DNA of 64,000 bases from positions 10,921 through 74,920 of the forward strand of contig DAONJL010000006.1 in the NCBI GenBank assembly GCA_035405645.1. Direction: 5' to 3'. The position numbers and the translations under genes are program-made. Within the stretch, counting starts at the first letter, position 1, and every line of letters starts with the position of its first letter. The notes beneath the pieces were generated by a model. The model saw only the letters and a list, made by a program, of their open reading frames with translations. It searched no databases and was not told the origin of the DNA. The DNA is from DAONJL01 sp035405645 [NCBI: bacterium]. GTDB lineage: Bacteria; JAGOBX01; DAONJL01. Below are positions 9,437-20,028 of the stretch, piece by piece.

Positions 9437-9952
9437 ATGAAAAAAAATATAATATTAATTGGTTATCGCGGTGCTGGTAAAACAACGATTGGAAAAATAT
9501 TAGCAAATAAAATTAATTATAATTTTATTGATAGTGATGAACAGATAGAAAAAAGTGAAGGGCGAAAAATAAGCGAAATAGTAAAAAAAGAAGGCTGGCA
9601 ATATTTTCGTGAAGTTGAAAAAAAAATAATAAAACAATTAGGAAGCGAAAAAAATGCTGTAATTAGCACAGGTGGCGGTATTGTGTTAAATATTGAAAAT
9701 GTAAATAATTTAAAAGAGAATGGCTGGTTTGTTTATTTGGAAACTACACCAGAAACAATAGTTAAAAGAATTCAGAATGATGATAATAGACCATCATTAA
9801 CAGGAGTAAAATCATTTATAGAAGAAGTAACAGAAGTATTAGAACAACGAAAAGAATTATATGAAAAATATGCTGATTTCAAGATATTAACTGATAATAT
9901 GACACCAGAAAAAATAAGTGAGGTGATTGAAAATGAATTTAGAAAAATTTAG
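9437..9952 (+). CDS. aroK: Shikimate kinase
   Basis: 171 residues from the ATG at 9437, one base after the flippase stop; an in-frame TTG at 9425 inside the flippase gene is less likely. Visible motifs are Walker A GYRGAGKTT (residues 9-17), FIDSD with the shikimate-binding Asp, the Arg of FREVE, the GGG loop in STGGGIV and the lid sequence DNRPSL. The enzyme phosphorylates shikimate at the 3-hydroxyl in the chorismate pathway, in the cytoplasm. aroD lies about 5 kb downstream, so aromatic genes are dispersed. Confidence 0.95.
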   Translation: MKKNIILIGYRGAGKTTIGKILANKINYNFIDSDEQIEKSEGRKISEIVKKEGWQYFREVEKKIIKQLGSEKNAVISTGGGIVLNIENVNNLKENGWFVYLETTPETIVKRIQNDDNRPSLTGVKSFIEEVTEVLEQRKELYEKYADFKILTDNMTPEKISEVIENEFRKI

Positions 9953-10592
9953 GAAATCACCACCAGAATTATATGTATTAACTGGAACAAAATTTACACC
10001 AGGAATTGACCATTTTCAAATAATAACAAAAGTATTGGAAGCAGGCTGTAAAATAATACAAATGCGCGAAAAAGAAATGTGTGATAGAGATTTATTTTAT
10101 TTTGCAAAAAGATTAAAAGAATTAACAGAATTATACGGAGCATATTTAATAATAAATGATAGAATAGATATAGCATTAGCAGTAAATTCAGATGGAGTGC
10201 ATTTAGGACAAAATGATATACCAGTTTTAGAAGCAAGAAAAATATTAGGACCGAATAAAATAATAGGTTTATCAACACATTCAATTTTTCAAGCATTACG
10301 CGCAGTAGAAAATGGTGTGGATTATATTGGTGTAGGACCTATTTTTGAAACTCATACAAAAAGTGATGTATGTTCACCAGTTGGAACAGAACTAATAAAA
10401 AAAGTAATAGAATATAAAGAAAAAATAAATATACCATTTTATGCAATAGGTGGTATAAAATTAGAAAATGTAAAAGAAGTATTAGCAGCAGGAGCAAGAA
10501 ATATTGCTGTTGTAACAGGTATTATAACAGCAAAAGATGTATATGAAACAACAAAGAAATTTATTGAAACAATTAAAAATTATTCTGTATGA
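9933..10592 (+). CDS. thiE: Thiamine-phosphate synthase
   Basis: 219 residues from the ATG at 9933, which has GAGGTG 7 bases upstream; this start is better than a TTG two codons earlier. It is a TIM-barrel enzyme with IIQMREKE near the N-terminus, LIINDRIDIALAV, GVHLGQ and the phosphate-binding PFYAIGGI. It couples HMP pyrophosphate with thiazole phosphate to give thiamine phosphate. It overlaps aroK by 20 bases and ends in ATGA with the next gene. No thiamine riboswitch is visible, and no other thi genes are nearby. Confidence 0.94.
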   Translation: MNLEKFRKSPPELYVLTGTKFTPGIDHFQIITKVLEAGCKIIQMREKEMCDRDLFYFAKRLKELTELYGAYLIINDRIDIALAVNSDGVHLGQNDIPVLEARKILGPNKIIGLSTHSIFQALRAVENGVDYIGVGPIFETHTKSDVCSPVGTELIKKVIEYKEKINIPFYAIGGIKLENVKEVLAAGARNIAVVTGIITAKDVYETTKKFIETIKNYSV

Positions 10593-11902
10593 TTTTAATA
10601 ATAGAAGATGATGAGAAATTAAGTAAAAATCTGAAAAGATTACTCACACCAAAATATAAAGTTGATATAGCAGCAGACCTTGATAAAGCTTATCATTTAC
10701 TTATCCAGAAAAATTATAATATTGTTATTTCAGATTTTAAAATCAAAGATAGAACAGCATTTGAATTTATAGATAAAGTTCAGAAGTATGAACATAAACC
10801 ATTATTTATTATAATTACAGCATATCCAAATTGGGAAATAGCAATAGAAGCAATGAAAAAGGGAGTTTATGATTTTTTAGCAAAACCATTTGAATTTTAT
10901 CAATTAGAAGCAATAATAAAAAGAGCGTATGAATTTATAAAAATAAAAAATGAAAATATAGCATTAAAAAGATTTGAGCAGGAAAAAATAATAGGAGAAA
11001 GTGAACACATAAAGAAAGTATTAGAATTAACAGAAAAAATAGCAAAGACAGATACAACAGTATTAATTACAGGCGAAACAGGAACAGGTAAAGAATTAGT
11101 TGCACGGCGAATACATAATTTATCAAATAGAAAAGATAATCCATTTATTGTAATAAATTGTGGAGCAATACCAGAAAATTTAATCGAAACAGAATTATTT
11201 GGTTATACAGAAGGAGCATTTACTGGTGCAGTTGGTTCAAAAGCAGGTGCAATAGAATTAGCAGAAAAAGGAACATTATTTTTAGATGAAATAGGTGAAA
11301 TGCCATATCATTTACAGGTTAAATTATTGCGTATATTAGAAGGTCATTCTTTTAGAAGAGTTGGTGGCGAGCAGGAAATTCAACCTGATGTTCGTATTAT
11401 TGCTGCAACGAACAAAAATTTAGAAGAGTTAATAAAACAAAATAAATTTAGACAGGATTTGTTTTATAGATTAAATGTATTTACAATAAATTTATTACCA
11501 TTACGAGAACGAAAAGAAGATATTTTACCTATTGTTAATTATTATATAGATTACTTTAATAAAAAATTTAATAAAAAAATTGAAGGAATAACAGAAGAAA
11601 TAAAAGAAGAATTATTAAGTTATAATTGGGCTGGAAATATAAGAGAGTTAATAAATACAATAGAACGAGCAATATTGTTAACAGATGAGAATGCAAATTA
11701 TATTACAAATATTTCATTAAAAAGAGATAATCATCTTGAGTATAAAAAGATAAAATTAGAAGAACATTTACAAAATATTGAAAAAGAAATTATAGAGAAA
11801 TATTTAAAATATTGTAATAACAATATTGAGCAGGCAGCAGAATTATTAAATATATCAGAAACAAAATTAATAAAAAAAATAGAGAAGTTCAAAATAAAAT
11901 AA
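10589..11902 (+). CDS. Sigma-54-dependent NtrC-type response regulator
   Basis: 437 residues in the usual three parts. The receiver has acidic residues near 6-8, phosphoacceptor Asp49 (VISDF) and Lys in LAKPF. The AAA+ domain has Walker A GETGTGKE, the sigma-54 contact loop GAFTGA, Walker B LFLDEIGE and an arginine-finger region. The C-terminus is a Fis-like helix-turn-helix (EQAAELLNISETKLIKKI). It should activate sigma-54 promoters on phosphorylation. No kinase is adjacent; the kinase at the left edge of the window is a possible but unproven partner. Start overlaps the thiE stop (ATGA). Confidence 0.94.
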   Translation: MILIIEDDEKLSKNLKRLLTPKYKVDIAADLDKAYHLLIQKNYNIVISDFKIKDRTAFEFIDKVQKYEHKPLFIIITAYPNWEIAIEAMKKGVYDFLAKPFEFYQLEAIIKRAYEFIKIKNENIALKRFEQEKIIGESEHIKKVLELTEKIAKTDTTVLITGETGTGKELVARRIHNLSNRKDNPFIVINCGAIPENLIETELFGYTEGAFTGAVGSKAGAIELAEKGTLFLDEIGEMPYHLQVKLLRILEGHSFRRVGGEQEIQPDVRIIAATNKNLEELIKQNKFRQDLFYRLNVFTINLLPLRERKEDILPIVNYYIDYFNKKFNKKIEGITEEIKEELLSYNWAGNIRELINTIERAILLTDENANYITNISLKRDNHLEYKKIKLEEHLQNIEKEIIEKYLKYCNNNIEQAAELLNISETKLIKKIEKFKIK

Positions 11903-11918
11903 ATTCAATTAAATTCCA

Positions 11919-13208
11919 ATGAAAATTCTATTATTTTTTTCACCACCATATTGGCAAAAATTGTATCCATTAAATATAGCATATTTAAGTGGCATATTAA
12001 AAAAATATAATATTGAATTTGATGTTTATGATTTGAATATTTTATTATATAAAAAAGTTGCAAAAGAAGATTTAATAATCTGGAAAAATGTAAGTTTTCA
12101 AAATTCATTTCAAGCACAAAAAATTATTTTAGAAAAATACCAAAAAATAATAAAAGAAAGTTTACAATATGTTTTAGAAAATAAATTTGATATTATTTGC
12201 TATACAAATTATTCATCAAATTTTGGAATTTCATTAAAAATAGCGGAAAAAATAAAGCAATTAAAAAAAGAAATAAAAATAATATTTGGCGGACCAGAAA
12301 TTTTATATCAATTTTTAAATAATAAAAATTTTTATTTAAATTTTCCTGATGTAGATTTTTTTGTTGTTGGAGCAGGTGAAAGAACATTAGAAAATATAAT
12401 TCAAGGAAAAGAAATAGAAAAGTTAGTTTTATTTGATGAATATGATGATATAAATGAAATACCTTTTCCATTTTATTTTTCTGATAAATTAAAATTATAT
12501 GAACGAAAAAATGCAATTTCAATTTTAGGTAGTCGCGGGTGCATAAATCAATGTGCTTTTTGTGCTGAAAAATTTTTATTTAAAAATAAACAATTTAGAA
12601 GAGCAGAAAATATCTTTGAAGAAATAAATTTACTTAATAAAAATCATAATATAAAGTGGTTTACTTTTTTTGATTCAATGATAAATTTTTCAATAGAAGA
12701 ATTATCAAAGTTATGTGATTTAATAATAAAGAATAATTTAAAAATAAATTGGGATGCACAATTTTTTCTAAAAAATTATACAAAAGAATTAATTGAGAAA
12801 ATGAAAGAAGCAGGTTGTTTTAATCTTTTTATTGGACTTGAAAGTGGTTCTGATAGTGTATTAAAAAAGATGAAAAAAAATTTTACAACTGATGATGCAA
12901 AAAAATTTTTTAATGATTGTAAAAAAGTTAATTTACATTTTGAAATAAGTTTAATAGTAAATTTTCCAGGCGAAACAGAAAAAGAATTTGAAGAGACACT
13001 CGAATTTTTAAAAGCGAATAAAGAAAAGATACCAAAAATAGCACAAATAAATAATTATAAGAAATTAGCAGGCATAAAAATAAAAGAAATGGAAAAAAAT
13101 AATCGAATAGAAAAATTATTAAATTTTTTAAAAGAAAATAATTTTATCTATACAGAAGAATTTATTGGTAATTTAGAAAAAGTGGAGAGTTCTAATTTTT
13201 GTATTTAA
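11919..13208 (+). CDS. B12-binding-domain radical SAM protein
   Basis: 429 residues. The N-terminal 150 or so have the layout of a cobalamin-binding domain (MKILLFFSPPYWQKLYPLNIAYLSG and a later IIFGGPE; the DxHxxG motif is absent). The radical SAM triad is in GCINQCAFC, and the C-terminal half has the usual GLESGSDSVLKKM barrel motif. Members act in tailoring reactions, methylations and lipid modification; the reaction is not predictable here. It follows the NtrC-type gene by 16 bases without an obvious Shine-Dalgarno. Confidence 0.8.
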   Translation: MKILLFFSPPYWQKLYPLNIAYLSGILKKYNIEFDVYDLNILLYKKVAKEDLIIWKNVSFQNSFQAQKIILEKYQKIIKESLQYVLENKFDIICYTNYSSNFGISLKIAEKIKQLKKEIKIIFGGPEILYQFLNNKNFYLNFPDVDFFVVGAGERTLENIIQGKEIEKLVLFDEYDDINEIPFPFYFSDKLKLYERKNAISILGSRGCINQCAFCAEKFLFKNKQFRRAENIFEEINLLNKNHNIKWFTFFDSMINFSIEELSKLCDLIIKNNLKINWDAQFFLKNYTKELIEKMKEAGCFNLFIGLESGSDSVLKKMKKNFTTDDAKKFFNDCKKVNLHFEISLIVNFPGETEKEFEETLEFLKANKEKIPKIAQINNYKKLAGIKIKEMEKNNRIEKLLNFLKENNFIYTEEFIGNLEKVESSNFCI

Positions 13209-13249
13209 AAAATTATTTATTCGATTATTCATTTGATACAAAAAATTAT

Positions 13250-13278
13250 TTGACAGTTAAAAAAATTAATTCTATAAA
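13250..13278 (+). promoter_or_regulatory. Promoter of ilvC operon
   Basis: TTGACA (13250-13255), a 17-base spacer and TATAAA (13273-13278). The leader is about 27 bases and contains AAAGGAGG before the ilvC ATG. There is no room for a T-box or attenuator. Confidence 0.7.
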
Positions 13279-13311
13279 TAAGAGCAAATTTTTAAAGGAG
13301 GTAATAAAATA

Positions 13312-14328
13312 ATGGCAAAGATTTATTATGATAAGGATGTAAAACCAGATGTATTAAAAAATAAAACAATAGCAATATTAGGTTATGGAAGTCAGGGACA
13401 TGCACATTCACTTAATTTGCGTGATAGTGGATTTAATGTAATTGTAGCAGAAATACCAGAATCACCAAATTATGAGAAAGCGAAAAAAGTAGGTTTTGAA
13501 GTAATGTCAGCAGAAGAAGCAGCAAAAAAAGCAGATGTAATTGTGTTTACATTACCAGACCCAATTCATCCAATAGTATATAAATCAGCAATAGAAAAAA
13601 ATTTAGCAAAAAATAAAGTATTAGTTTTTGCACATGGTTTTAATATTCGTTATTTTCAAATCGTGCCACCTGAATTTGTTGATGTAATTATGGTAGCCCC
13701 AAAAGGACCAGGTCATTTAGTAAGAAGTGAATATATGAAAGGAATGGGCGTGCCAAATTTAATTGCAATTCATCAAGATTATTCAGGTAAAGCAAAAGAT
13801 ATAGCATTAGCATATTCTTATGGAATAGGCGGTACAAGAGCAGGTACATTAGAAACAACATTTAGTGAAGAAACAGAGACAGATTTATTTGGTGAACAAA
13901 CAGTATTATGTGGTGGAATAATGGAACTAATATTAGCAGGATTTGAGACATTAGTTGAAGCAGGTTATCAACCAGAAGTAGCATATTTTGAATGCTGTCA
14001 TGAATTAAAACTTATAATTGATTTAATATATGAAGGTGGTTTAAGCTGGATGTATTATTCTGTTTCAGATACAGCAGAATATGGTGGATATACAGTTGGT
14101 CCAAAAGTAATAAATGAAGAAAGTAGAAAAGCAATGAAAGAGGCATTACGCAGAGTGCAAAATGGTGAATTTGCAAAAGAATGGATAATAGAATCAAAAG
14201 TAAATTATCCATTATTTAAATCATTACGAGCAAAATTACAAAATCATCAAATAGAAAAAGTTGGTGCTGAATTAAGAAAAATGATGCCATGGATAAAACG
14301 ACGCGAAACAGAAACAGGTGGAAAATAA
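13312..14328 (+). CDS. ilvC: Ketol-acid reductoisomerase
   Basis: 338 residues, the short class I form. The NADPH-binding loop is [17 protein letters not shown] near residue 24. The C-terminal knotted domain carries the metal ligands ([12 protein letters not shown] and the CCHELKLI helix). It isomerises and reduces 2-acetolactate or 2-aceto-2-hydroxybutyrate in valine, leucine and isoleucine synthesis. It has a strong AAAGGAGG ribosome binding site and its own promoter. It heads the group ilvC-psd-aroD-valS; other ilv genes are not in the window. Confidence 0.98.
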   Translation: MAKIYYDKDVKPDVLKNKTIAILGYGSQGHAHSLNLRDSGFNVIVAEIPESPNYEKAKKVGFEVMSAEEAAKKADVIVFTLPDPIHPIVYKSAIEKNLAKNKVLVFAHGFNIRYFQIVPPEFVDVIMVAPKGPGHLVRSEYMKGMGVPNLIAIHQDYSGKAKDIALAYSYGIGGTRAGTLETTFSEETETDLFGEQTVLCGGIMELILAGFETLVEAGYQPEVAYFECCHELKLIIDLIYEGGLSWMYYSVSDTAEYGGYTVGPKVINEESRKAMKEALRRVQNGEFAKEWIIESKVNYPLFKSLRAKLQNHQIEKVGAELRKMMPWIKRRETETGGK

Positions 14329-14332
14329 TTAT

Positions 14333-15001
14333 ATGAAAAGAAATTTTCCAATATTAGAAGAAGGATGGTATTATATAATACCATCCTTTATTTTGATGTT
14401 GATTTTCTGGTATATATCAGATGTAAATGGAACTTTATTTTCTAAATTAATTTTTTTTGTTTCAATAATTTATTTTGCTTTAGTTTTAAATTTTTTTAGA
14501 GATCCTGAACGAAATATAAATCTTAAAAATAGAAAATTAATTGTTTCACCAGCAGATGGCACAATAACAAAAATTGAATATAATATAGAAGAAAAAGAAT
14601 ATCGTAAAGAACCATCAATTCGAGTAAGTATTTTTATGTCAGTTACTGATGTCCATATTCAAAGAATGCCAATTGATGGCGTAATCGAATATATGAATTA
14701 TAAAAAAGGCGAATTTAAATCAGTATTAAATGAAGATGCACAATTAAATAATGAAAAATTATTAACAGGAATAAAAACAGAAAATAATGAGAAAATCACA
14801 GTAGTTCAAATTGCTGGTCTTATAGCGAGAAGAATTGTATCATTGTTGAAAATAAATGATAAAGTAAAACAGGGTGAGCGAATAGGTTATATAAGATTTG
14901 GTTCGAGAGTTGATATTTATCTTCCTCAAAATACAAAATTATTTGTTATAGAAGGTCAAGAGGTAAAAGGTAATTTAACAATTATTGGACGATTAGGATG
15001 A
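14333..15001 (+). CDS. psd: Phosphatidylserine decarboxylase proenzyme
   Basis: 222 residues from the ATG at 14333, with GGTGG upstream inside the end of ilvC; an in-frame GTG at 14318 is less likely. Short class II Psd. Features are an N-terminal membrane hairpin, the conserved SPADGT, DVHIQRMP and the self-cleavage site FGSRVD, where Ser191 becomes the pyruvoyl group. It makes phosphatidylethanolamine from phosphatidylserine at the inner membrane. pssA, its usual partner, is not seen. It ends in an ATGA overlap with aroD. Confidence 0.94.
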   Translation: MKRNFPILEEGWYYIIPSFILMLIFWYISDVNGTLFSKLIFFVSIIYFALVLNFFRDPERNINLKNRKLIVSPADGTITKIEYNIEEKEYRKEPSIRVSIFMSVTDVHIQRMPIDGVIEYMNYKKGEFKSVLNEDAQLNNEKLLTGIKTENNEKITVVQIAGLIARRIVSLLKINDKVKQGERIGYIRFGSRVDIYLPQNTKLFVIEGQEVKGNLTIIGRLG

Positions 15002-15729
15002 AACATTTTATCAAATCACGAATAAATTTTGCTATTCCAGTTGTAGCAAAAAATCGAAGTGAAATTGAGAATCAAATAAATATAATAAATACATATAAAA
15101 ATATAAGCACAATTGAGATTCGGCTTGATTATTTAGAAGAAGAAATAACAGATGATTTACTAAAATTAGTAAGAGAAAAAACAGAAAAAAGATTAATAGC
15201 AACATATAGATGTGATTTAGATTCTGGCAAATTAAAATCTTATTCAACATTACGACGAGAATATTTACTTAAAGCAATAACAAATGGTTTTAATATTGCA
15301 GATATAGAATTTAATAGATTGCGAAAAACACAAATTAGCGAATTTATAGAAAAAGTAAAAACAATAAATAAAAAAGCAGAAATAATAATATCATATCATG
15401 ATTTTAAAAAGAATTTAAAATATGGAAAAGTTAAACAAATAATAAAACAAATAAAATTGTTAAAACCAAATTTAATAAAAATAGCATTTAGAATTGATAA
15501 CAGACCAAATTTAAAAAATTTTGTAAGAATGCTTTTTGATTTTAAGAGACAATCAAAGATACCAATTTCTTTAATTGGTTTGGGAAAATATAGTGGTTTA
15601 TGCAGAATACTTGCATATTATTTTAAACAAAATTTAATATTTCTTTCACTCAATGAAGATTTAAAATCAGCCCCTGGACAGATTAGTTATGAAAAGTATT
15701 TTCAAATAATAAATGAATTAACCAGATAA
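14998..15729 (+). CDS. aroD: Type I 3-dehydroquinate dehydratase
   Basis: 243 residues. The substrate-binding [10 protein letters not shown], catalytic His134 (ISYHDF) and Schiff-base Lys161 (KIAFR) are present; the 27-residue spacing between them equals that in E. coli AroD (His143, Lys170). It dehydrates 3-dehydroquinate to 3-dehydroshikimate in the shikimate pathway. The start overlaps psd (ATGA) and valS follows after 16 bases. Confidence 0.95.
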   Translation: MKHFIKSRINFAIPVVAKNRSEIENQINIINTYKNISTIEIRLDYLEEEITDDLLKLVREKTEKRLIATYRCDLDSGKLKSYSTLRREYLLKAITNGFNIADIEFNRLRKTQISEFIEKVKTINKKAEIIISYHDFKKNLKYGKVKQIIKQIKLLKPNLIKIAFRIDNRPNLKNFVRMLFDFKRQSKIPISLIGLGKYSGLCRILAYYFKQNLIFLSLNEDLKSAPGQISYEKYFQIINELTR

Positions 15730-15745
15730 AATAGAAGGTGATAGA

Positions 15746-18442
15746 ATGCTAAAAAGAGAAATACCAAAGAATTATGAACCAACAAAAGTAGAAAAAAAAT
15801 GGTATGAATATTGGCTAAAAAAAGATTATTTTAATCCAGATAAAGTAAATAAAGATGGGGAACCATTTTGTATAGTAATACCACCACCAAATGTAACAGG
15901 TCAATTACATATGGGACATGCATTAAATAATACATTGCAGGATATTTTAACACGCTGGAAAAGAATGAAAGGATATAAAACATTATGGTTACCAGGAACA
16001 GACCATGCAGGTATAGCAACACAAAATGTTGTTGAAAAATCATTATTAAAAGAAGGAATTAAGCGTGAAGATTTAGGTAGAGAAAAATTTTTAGAAAAAG
16101 TTTGGGAATGGAAAGAAAAATATGGAAATAAAATAATAGAACAATTAAAACAATTAGGTGCATCTTGCGATTGGACAAGAACGCGATTTACAATGGATAA
16201 AGGGCTTTCAAATGCAGTAAAAACAGTGTTTGTAAAATTATATAATGAAGGATTAATTTATAGAGGAAATTATATAATTAACTGGTGTCCACGCTGTAAG
16301 ACTGCTTTATCTGATGTTGAAATAGACCATAAACCAACACAAGGAAAATTATATTATATTAAATACTATTTTGAAAATAGTAATGAATATTTAGTGATAG
16401 CGACCACAAGACCAGAAACAATGCTTGGTGATACTGCTGTTGCAGTTCACCCTGATGATGAACGATATAAACATTTAGAAAATAAATATTTAATTTTACC
16501 ATTAGTAAATAGAAGAATACCATTAATTAAAGATAATTATGTTGACCCAAAATTTGGAACAGGAGCATTAAAAATCACACCAGCACATGACCCGAATGAT
16601 TTTTTAATTGGTAAAAAACATAATTTAGAAGAAATAAATATTTTTAATGAAGATGCAACAACAAATGAAAATGCTGGAGAAAAATATAAAAATTTAGATA
16701 GATTTGTTGTTCGTGAAATTGTGATTAAAGATTTAGAAGCAGGTAATTATTTATTAAAGGTAGAAAATTATGAGCATAATGTAGGTCATTGTTATAGATG
16801 CAATACAATTATAGAACCATATATATCAAGACAATGGTTTGTAAAAATGAAACCATTAGCAGAAGCAGCAATAAAAGCAGTAGAAGAAGGCAGGACAAAA
16901 TTTCATCCTGAAAATTGGGCAAAGACATATTTTGAATGGATGCGAAATGTTCGGGATTGGTGCATATCGCGACAAATATGGTGGGGTCATCAAATACCAG
17001 CGTGGTATTGTAAAAAATGTGGTTATGAAATAGTTAGTTTAGAAACGCCAAACATTTGTCCAGCATGTCAATCAACAGAATTAGAGCAGGATGATGATGT
17101 GCTTGATACCTGGTTTTCTTCTGCATTATGGCCATTTTCTACTCTTGGATGGCCTGATGAAACTGATGATTTAAAAACATTTTATCCAACTTCTGTTTTA
17201 TCTACTGCATTTGATATTATTTATTTCTGGGTTGCAAGAATGATGATTATGGGTCTTCATTTTATGAAAGATGTTCCTTTTAGAGATGTATATATTCACG
17301 CTTTAATTCGAACTGAAACAGGCGAAAAAATGAGTAAATCAAGTGGTAATATTATTGACCCAATTGATATAATAAATAAATTTGGTTGTGATGCATTAAG
17401 ATTTACACTTGCTGCACTTGCTGCTCAAGGTCGTGATATTAGAATTTCAGAAAATATTATTGAAGGTTATAAACACTTTATAAATAAAATTTGGAATTCA
17501 TTCAGGTTTATTTTTTCTAATATTTCAGAAGAAGAACTTAATCAATTAAAAAATTATGAACTAAAATATGATGATTTAGCATTAGCAGAAAAATGGATAA
17601 TATATAATATGAATAATTTGATTGATGAAGTTGATAATGCTTTAACAGCATATAAATTTAATGAAGCAGCATATAGTATTTATAGTTTTTTATGGCATAA
17701 ATTTTGTGATTGGTTTATTGAAATAAGTAAATTAAACATTTATAGTAACAATAATGAAGCACGACAAAAGACACTTTTTATTTTGATATATATTTTTAAG
17801 AATGTTTTAAAATTTTTACAACCATTTGCTCCTTTTATAGCCGAAGAACTATATCATTATTTACCAGAAAAAGAAAATACACAACGAAAACAAATAAATA
17901 TAACAAAAGAAACTGATAGTATAATAATAGCAAAATGGCCAGAAAAAATTTTCGAAATTAATAAAGATGAAATATCTGATATGGATTTTATTATACAATT
18001 AATTACTGGTATTAGAAATTTAAGACAGGAATTTAATATTCCACCAAATATTGAAACAAATTTTTCTTTTTATTCAGCCAAAGAAAAATTAAAAGAATTA
18101 GTAAAACAAAATTTAATAATTATTGAAACATTAAGTAAAAGCAAATTAAAAGAACTTTTAAAGAGTGATACAAAAATTTCACAAGCAGGTGTTTTTGTTT
18201 CTGAAAAATTTACTATTTATTTACATTTAAAAGATTCAATTAATATTGAAAATGAGAGAAAAAGATTAGAACAAAATTTAGAAAAAATAATGAAAGAAAT
18301 AGAACAATTAGAAAAAAAATTACAGAACAAAGATTTTATAAACAAAGCAAAAAAGGAAGTAATAGAAAAAGCACGGAAAAAATATGAAGAATTAAAAAGT
18401 GCAAAAATAAAAATAGAAAAATTAATTAAAGATTTAAAATAG
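15746..18442 (+). CDS. valS: Valyl-tRNA synthetase
   Basis: 898 residues, full length. HIGH motif HMGH at residues 55-58 (after PPNVTGQL), KMSKS at about residue 528, the editing CP1 domain with [12 protein letters not shown], and a C-terminal coiled coil that binds the tRNA. Zinc-type Cys pairs (CPRC, CYRC, CKKC and CPAC) are kept. AAGGTGA lies just before the ATG. It charges tRNA-Val and hydrolyses misactivated threonine. Its place after ilvC links it by position to valine synthesis, but no T-box leader is seen. Confidence 0.98.
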   Translation: MLKREIPKNYEPTKVEKKWYEYWLKKDYFNPDKVNKDGEPFCIVIPPPNVTGQLHMGHALNNTLQDILTRWKRMKGYKTLWLPGTDHAGIATQNVVEKSLLKEGIKREDLGREKFLEKVWEWKEKYGNKIIEQLKQLGASCDWTRTRFTMDKGLSNAVKTVFVKLYNEGLIYRGNYIINWCPRCKTALSDVEIDHKPTQGKLYYIKYYFENSNEYLVIATTRPETMLGDTAVAVHPDDERYKHLENKYLILPLVNRRIPLIKDNYVDPKFGTGALKITPAHDPNDFLIGKKHNLEEINIFNEDATTNENAGEKYKNLDRFVVREIVIKDLEAGNYLLKVENYEHNVGHCYRCNTIIEPYISRQWFVKMKPLAEAAIKAVEEGRTKFHPENWAKTYFEWMRNVRDWCISRQIWWGHQIPAWYCKKCGYEIVSLETPNICPACQSTELEQDDDVLDTWFSSALWPFSTLGWPDETDDLKTFYPTSVLSTAFDIIYFWVARMMIMGLHFMKDVPFRDVYIHALIRTETGEKMSKSSGNIIDPIDIINKFGCDALRFTLAALAAQGRDIRISENIIEGYKHFINKIWNSFRFIFSNISEEELNQLKNYELKYDDLALAEKWIIYNMNNLIDEVDNALTAYKFNEAAYSIYSFLWHKFCDWFIEISKLNIYSNNNEARQKTLFILIYIFKNVLKFLQPFAPFIAEELYHYLPEKENTQRKQINITKETDSIIIAKWPEKIFEINKDEISDMDFIIQLITGIRNLRQEFNIPPNIETNFSFYSAKEKLKELVKQNLIIIETLSKSKLKELLKSDTKISQAGVFVSEKFTIYLHLKDSINIENERKRLEQNLEKIMKEIEQLEKKLQNKDFINKAKKEVIEKARKKYEELKSAKIKIEKLIKDLK

Positions 18443-18507
18443 AAAGATAAATAACAAGTATAATTTTTCTTGATTTTTTAGAAAAAATTTTTTAAAATAA
18501 AATTTAT

Positions 18508-18579
18508 GGCGCATTCGTCTAACGGTTAGGACGTAGCCCTCTCAAGGCTAAAATACGGGTTCGATTCCCGTATGCGCTA
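18508..18579 (+). tRNA. tRNA-Glu, anticodon CTC
   Basis: 72-nucleotide cloverleaf. The acceptor arm GGCGCAT/ATGCGCT has a G1-U72 wobble, the D arm is typical of tRNA-Glu, and the anticodon stem TAGCC/GGCTA carries loop CTCTCAA, so the anticodon is CTC reading GAG. The T arm is ACGGG/CCCGT with loop TTCGATT. The discriminator is A and no CCA is encoded. coaE starts 15 bases downstream, so its mRNA may be released by tRNA 3' processing. Confidence 0.95.
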
Positions 18580-18593
18580 TTTTATTAAAAATA

Positions 18594-19163
18594 ATGAAAG
18601 TAATAGGAATAACAGGATTAATGGGGAGTGGAAAAAGTGAAGTATGTAAAATTATAAAAAAATTATATAAAGTTCCAATAATTTATTCTGATAAAATTGC
18701 AAAATATATATATAAAATTGATGAAAGAGTAAAACAAAAAATATTTAATAAATTTGGTAAGGAAATAAAAACTGGTGAAAATAAAATAGATATAAAACGA
18801 TTAAGAGAAATAGTAATAAAAGATGAAAAGAAATTGGATGAATTAGAACAAATAATACATCCTGAAATATATAAAAAGGAAAAAGAAATAATAAAATTTT
18901 TTAAGAGAAAAAAAAAATATAAATTTTTGGTTATAGAAAATGCAATTTTATTTAAGGTTGATTCCAAATTATGTGACATAATTATTTTAGTAAAAACATC
19001 AGAAAAAATAAGGCAAAAGCGAACAAAAAAAAATAAAAAAAATTTATTTACAAAAAGACAGAAGAATATTATAATAAATAAGATTAATTTTATTATAACA
19101 AATAATGGTTCAAAAAAAGAATTAGAAGAAAAGGTGAAAAAAATAATTGAAAAAATAAAGTAG
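18594..19163 (+). CDS. coaE: Dephospho-CoA kinase
   Basis: 189 residues. Walker A GLMGSGKS at residues 8-15, then the conserved YSDKIAKYI and the IIHPEI substrate-binding segment. It phosphorylates the 3'-hydroxyl of dephospho-CoA, the last step of CoA synthesis. The C-terminal third is very lysine-rich, as expected at this base composition. It sits directly after tRNA-Glu and 7 bases before the HDOD gene. Confidence 0.93.
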   Translation: MKVIGITGLMGSGKSEVCKIIKKLYKVPIIYSDKIAKYIYKIDERVKQKIFNKFGKEIKTGENKIDIKRLREIVIKDEKKLDELEQIIHPEIYKKEKEIIKFFKRKKKYKFLVIENAILFKVDSKLCDIIILVKTSEKIRQKRTKKNKKNLFTKRQKNIIINKINFIITNNGSKKELEEKVKKIIEKIK

Positions 19164-19170
19164 AAAATTT

Positions 19171-20022
19171 ATGAATGAAGAAATAATAAAGAAAATAGAT
19201 AAAATAGAAAATTTACCAACATTACCAGTATTGGTAACGCAATTAATAAAATTATTAGAAGATCCAAAAACAACAGCAGATGATATAAATAAACTTGCAT
19301 CAAAGGATATAGTATTAACTACAAAAATATTAAAATTAGTTAATTCAGCATATTATGGCTTTTCAAAAAAAATATCGACATTAACACAGGGAATAATAAT
19401 ATTAGGATTTAAGACAGTAAAAAATTTAGCATTAAGTGCATCAGTATTTGAAATGTTTAAAGAGACAGAATATAAATATTTTAATGCAGAACAATTCTGG
19501 CTTCATTCAATAGCAGTTGGTTTTGCAGCGCAGATAATTGGAAAATATATAAATTATCCAAATAAAGAAGAATTATTTATTGCTGGCATAACGCATGATA
19601 TTGGAAAATTAATAATGATAAAATATTTTCCAGATGATTTTAATAAAGTTATAGCAATATTACAGGAGAATCAAAACAAGTCATTTTATGAAGTTGAAAA
19701 TGAAGTGTTAAAATATAATCATACAGATATTGGTGGAGCAGTGGTAGAGAAATGGAATTTTCCAATGATTTTAGTAAAAGCAATTTCATCACATCATAAT
19801 TTAAATGAATATAAAGATTATACAATTAGTGGTATAATACATATTTCAGATGTATTAGTTAAGACAAACAGAATAGGTTTTAGTGGCGATTATAAATTAC
19901 CAGAATTCAATAAAGAATTATGGGAATTTTTAGATTTAAGTTCAAGTAATATGAAAAATATATTAGAAGAATTAAATAATAATTCACAAAAAATAAAAGA
20001 ATTGCTTGAAATATCATTATAG
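19171..20022 (+). CDS. HDOD domain signalling protein
   Basis: 283 residues covered by one HDOD domain: LPTLPVLVTQLIKLLEDP near the start, then ASKDIVLTTKILKLVNSAYYGF, the central HDIGKL and a degenerate HD-type core. HDOD proteins are non-catalytic relatives of HD-GYP phosphodiesterases found in regulation and stress signalling. The domain is alone, with no receiver or GGDEF, so the input is unknown. It may be co-transcribed with coaE and the SPOR gene. Confidence 0.88.
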   Translation: MNEEIIKKIDKIENLPTLPVLVTQLIKLLEDPKTTADDINKLASKDIVLTTKILKLVNSAYYGFSKKISTLTQGIIILGFKTVKNLALSASVFEMFKETEYKYFNAEQFWLHSIAVGFAAQIIGKYINYPNKEELFIAGITHDIGKLIMIKYFPDDFNKVIAILQENQNKSFYEVENEVLKYNHTDIGGAVVEKWNFPMILVKAISSHHNLNEYKDYTISGIIHISDVLVKTNRIGFSGDYKLPEFNKELWEFLDLSSSNMKNILEELNNNSQKIKELLEISL

Positions 20023-20028
20023 AAATAT

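Noticed and set aside
13209-13311. Attenuator or T-box leader before ilvC
   Set aside because: Only about 27 bases between predicted transcription start and ATG; too short.
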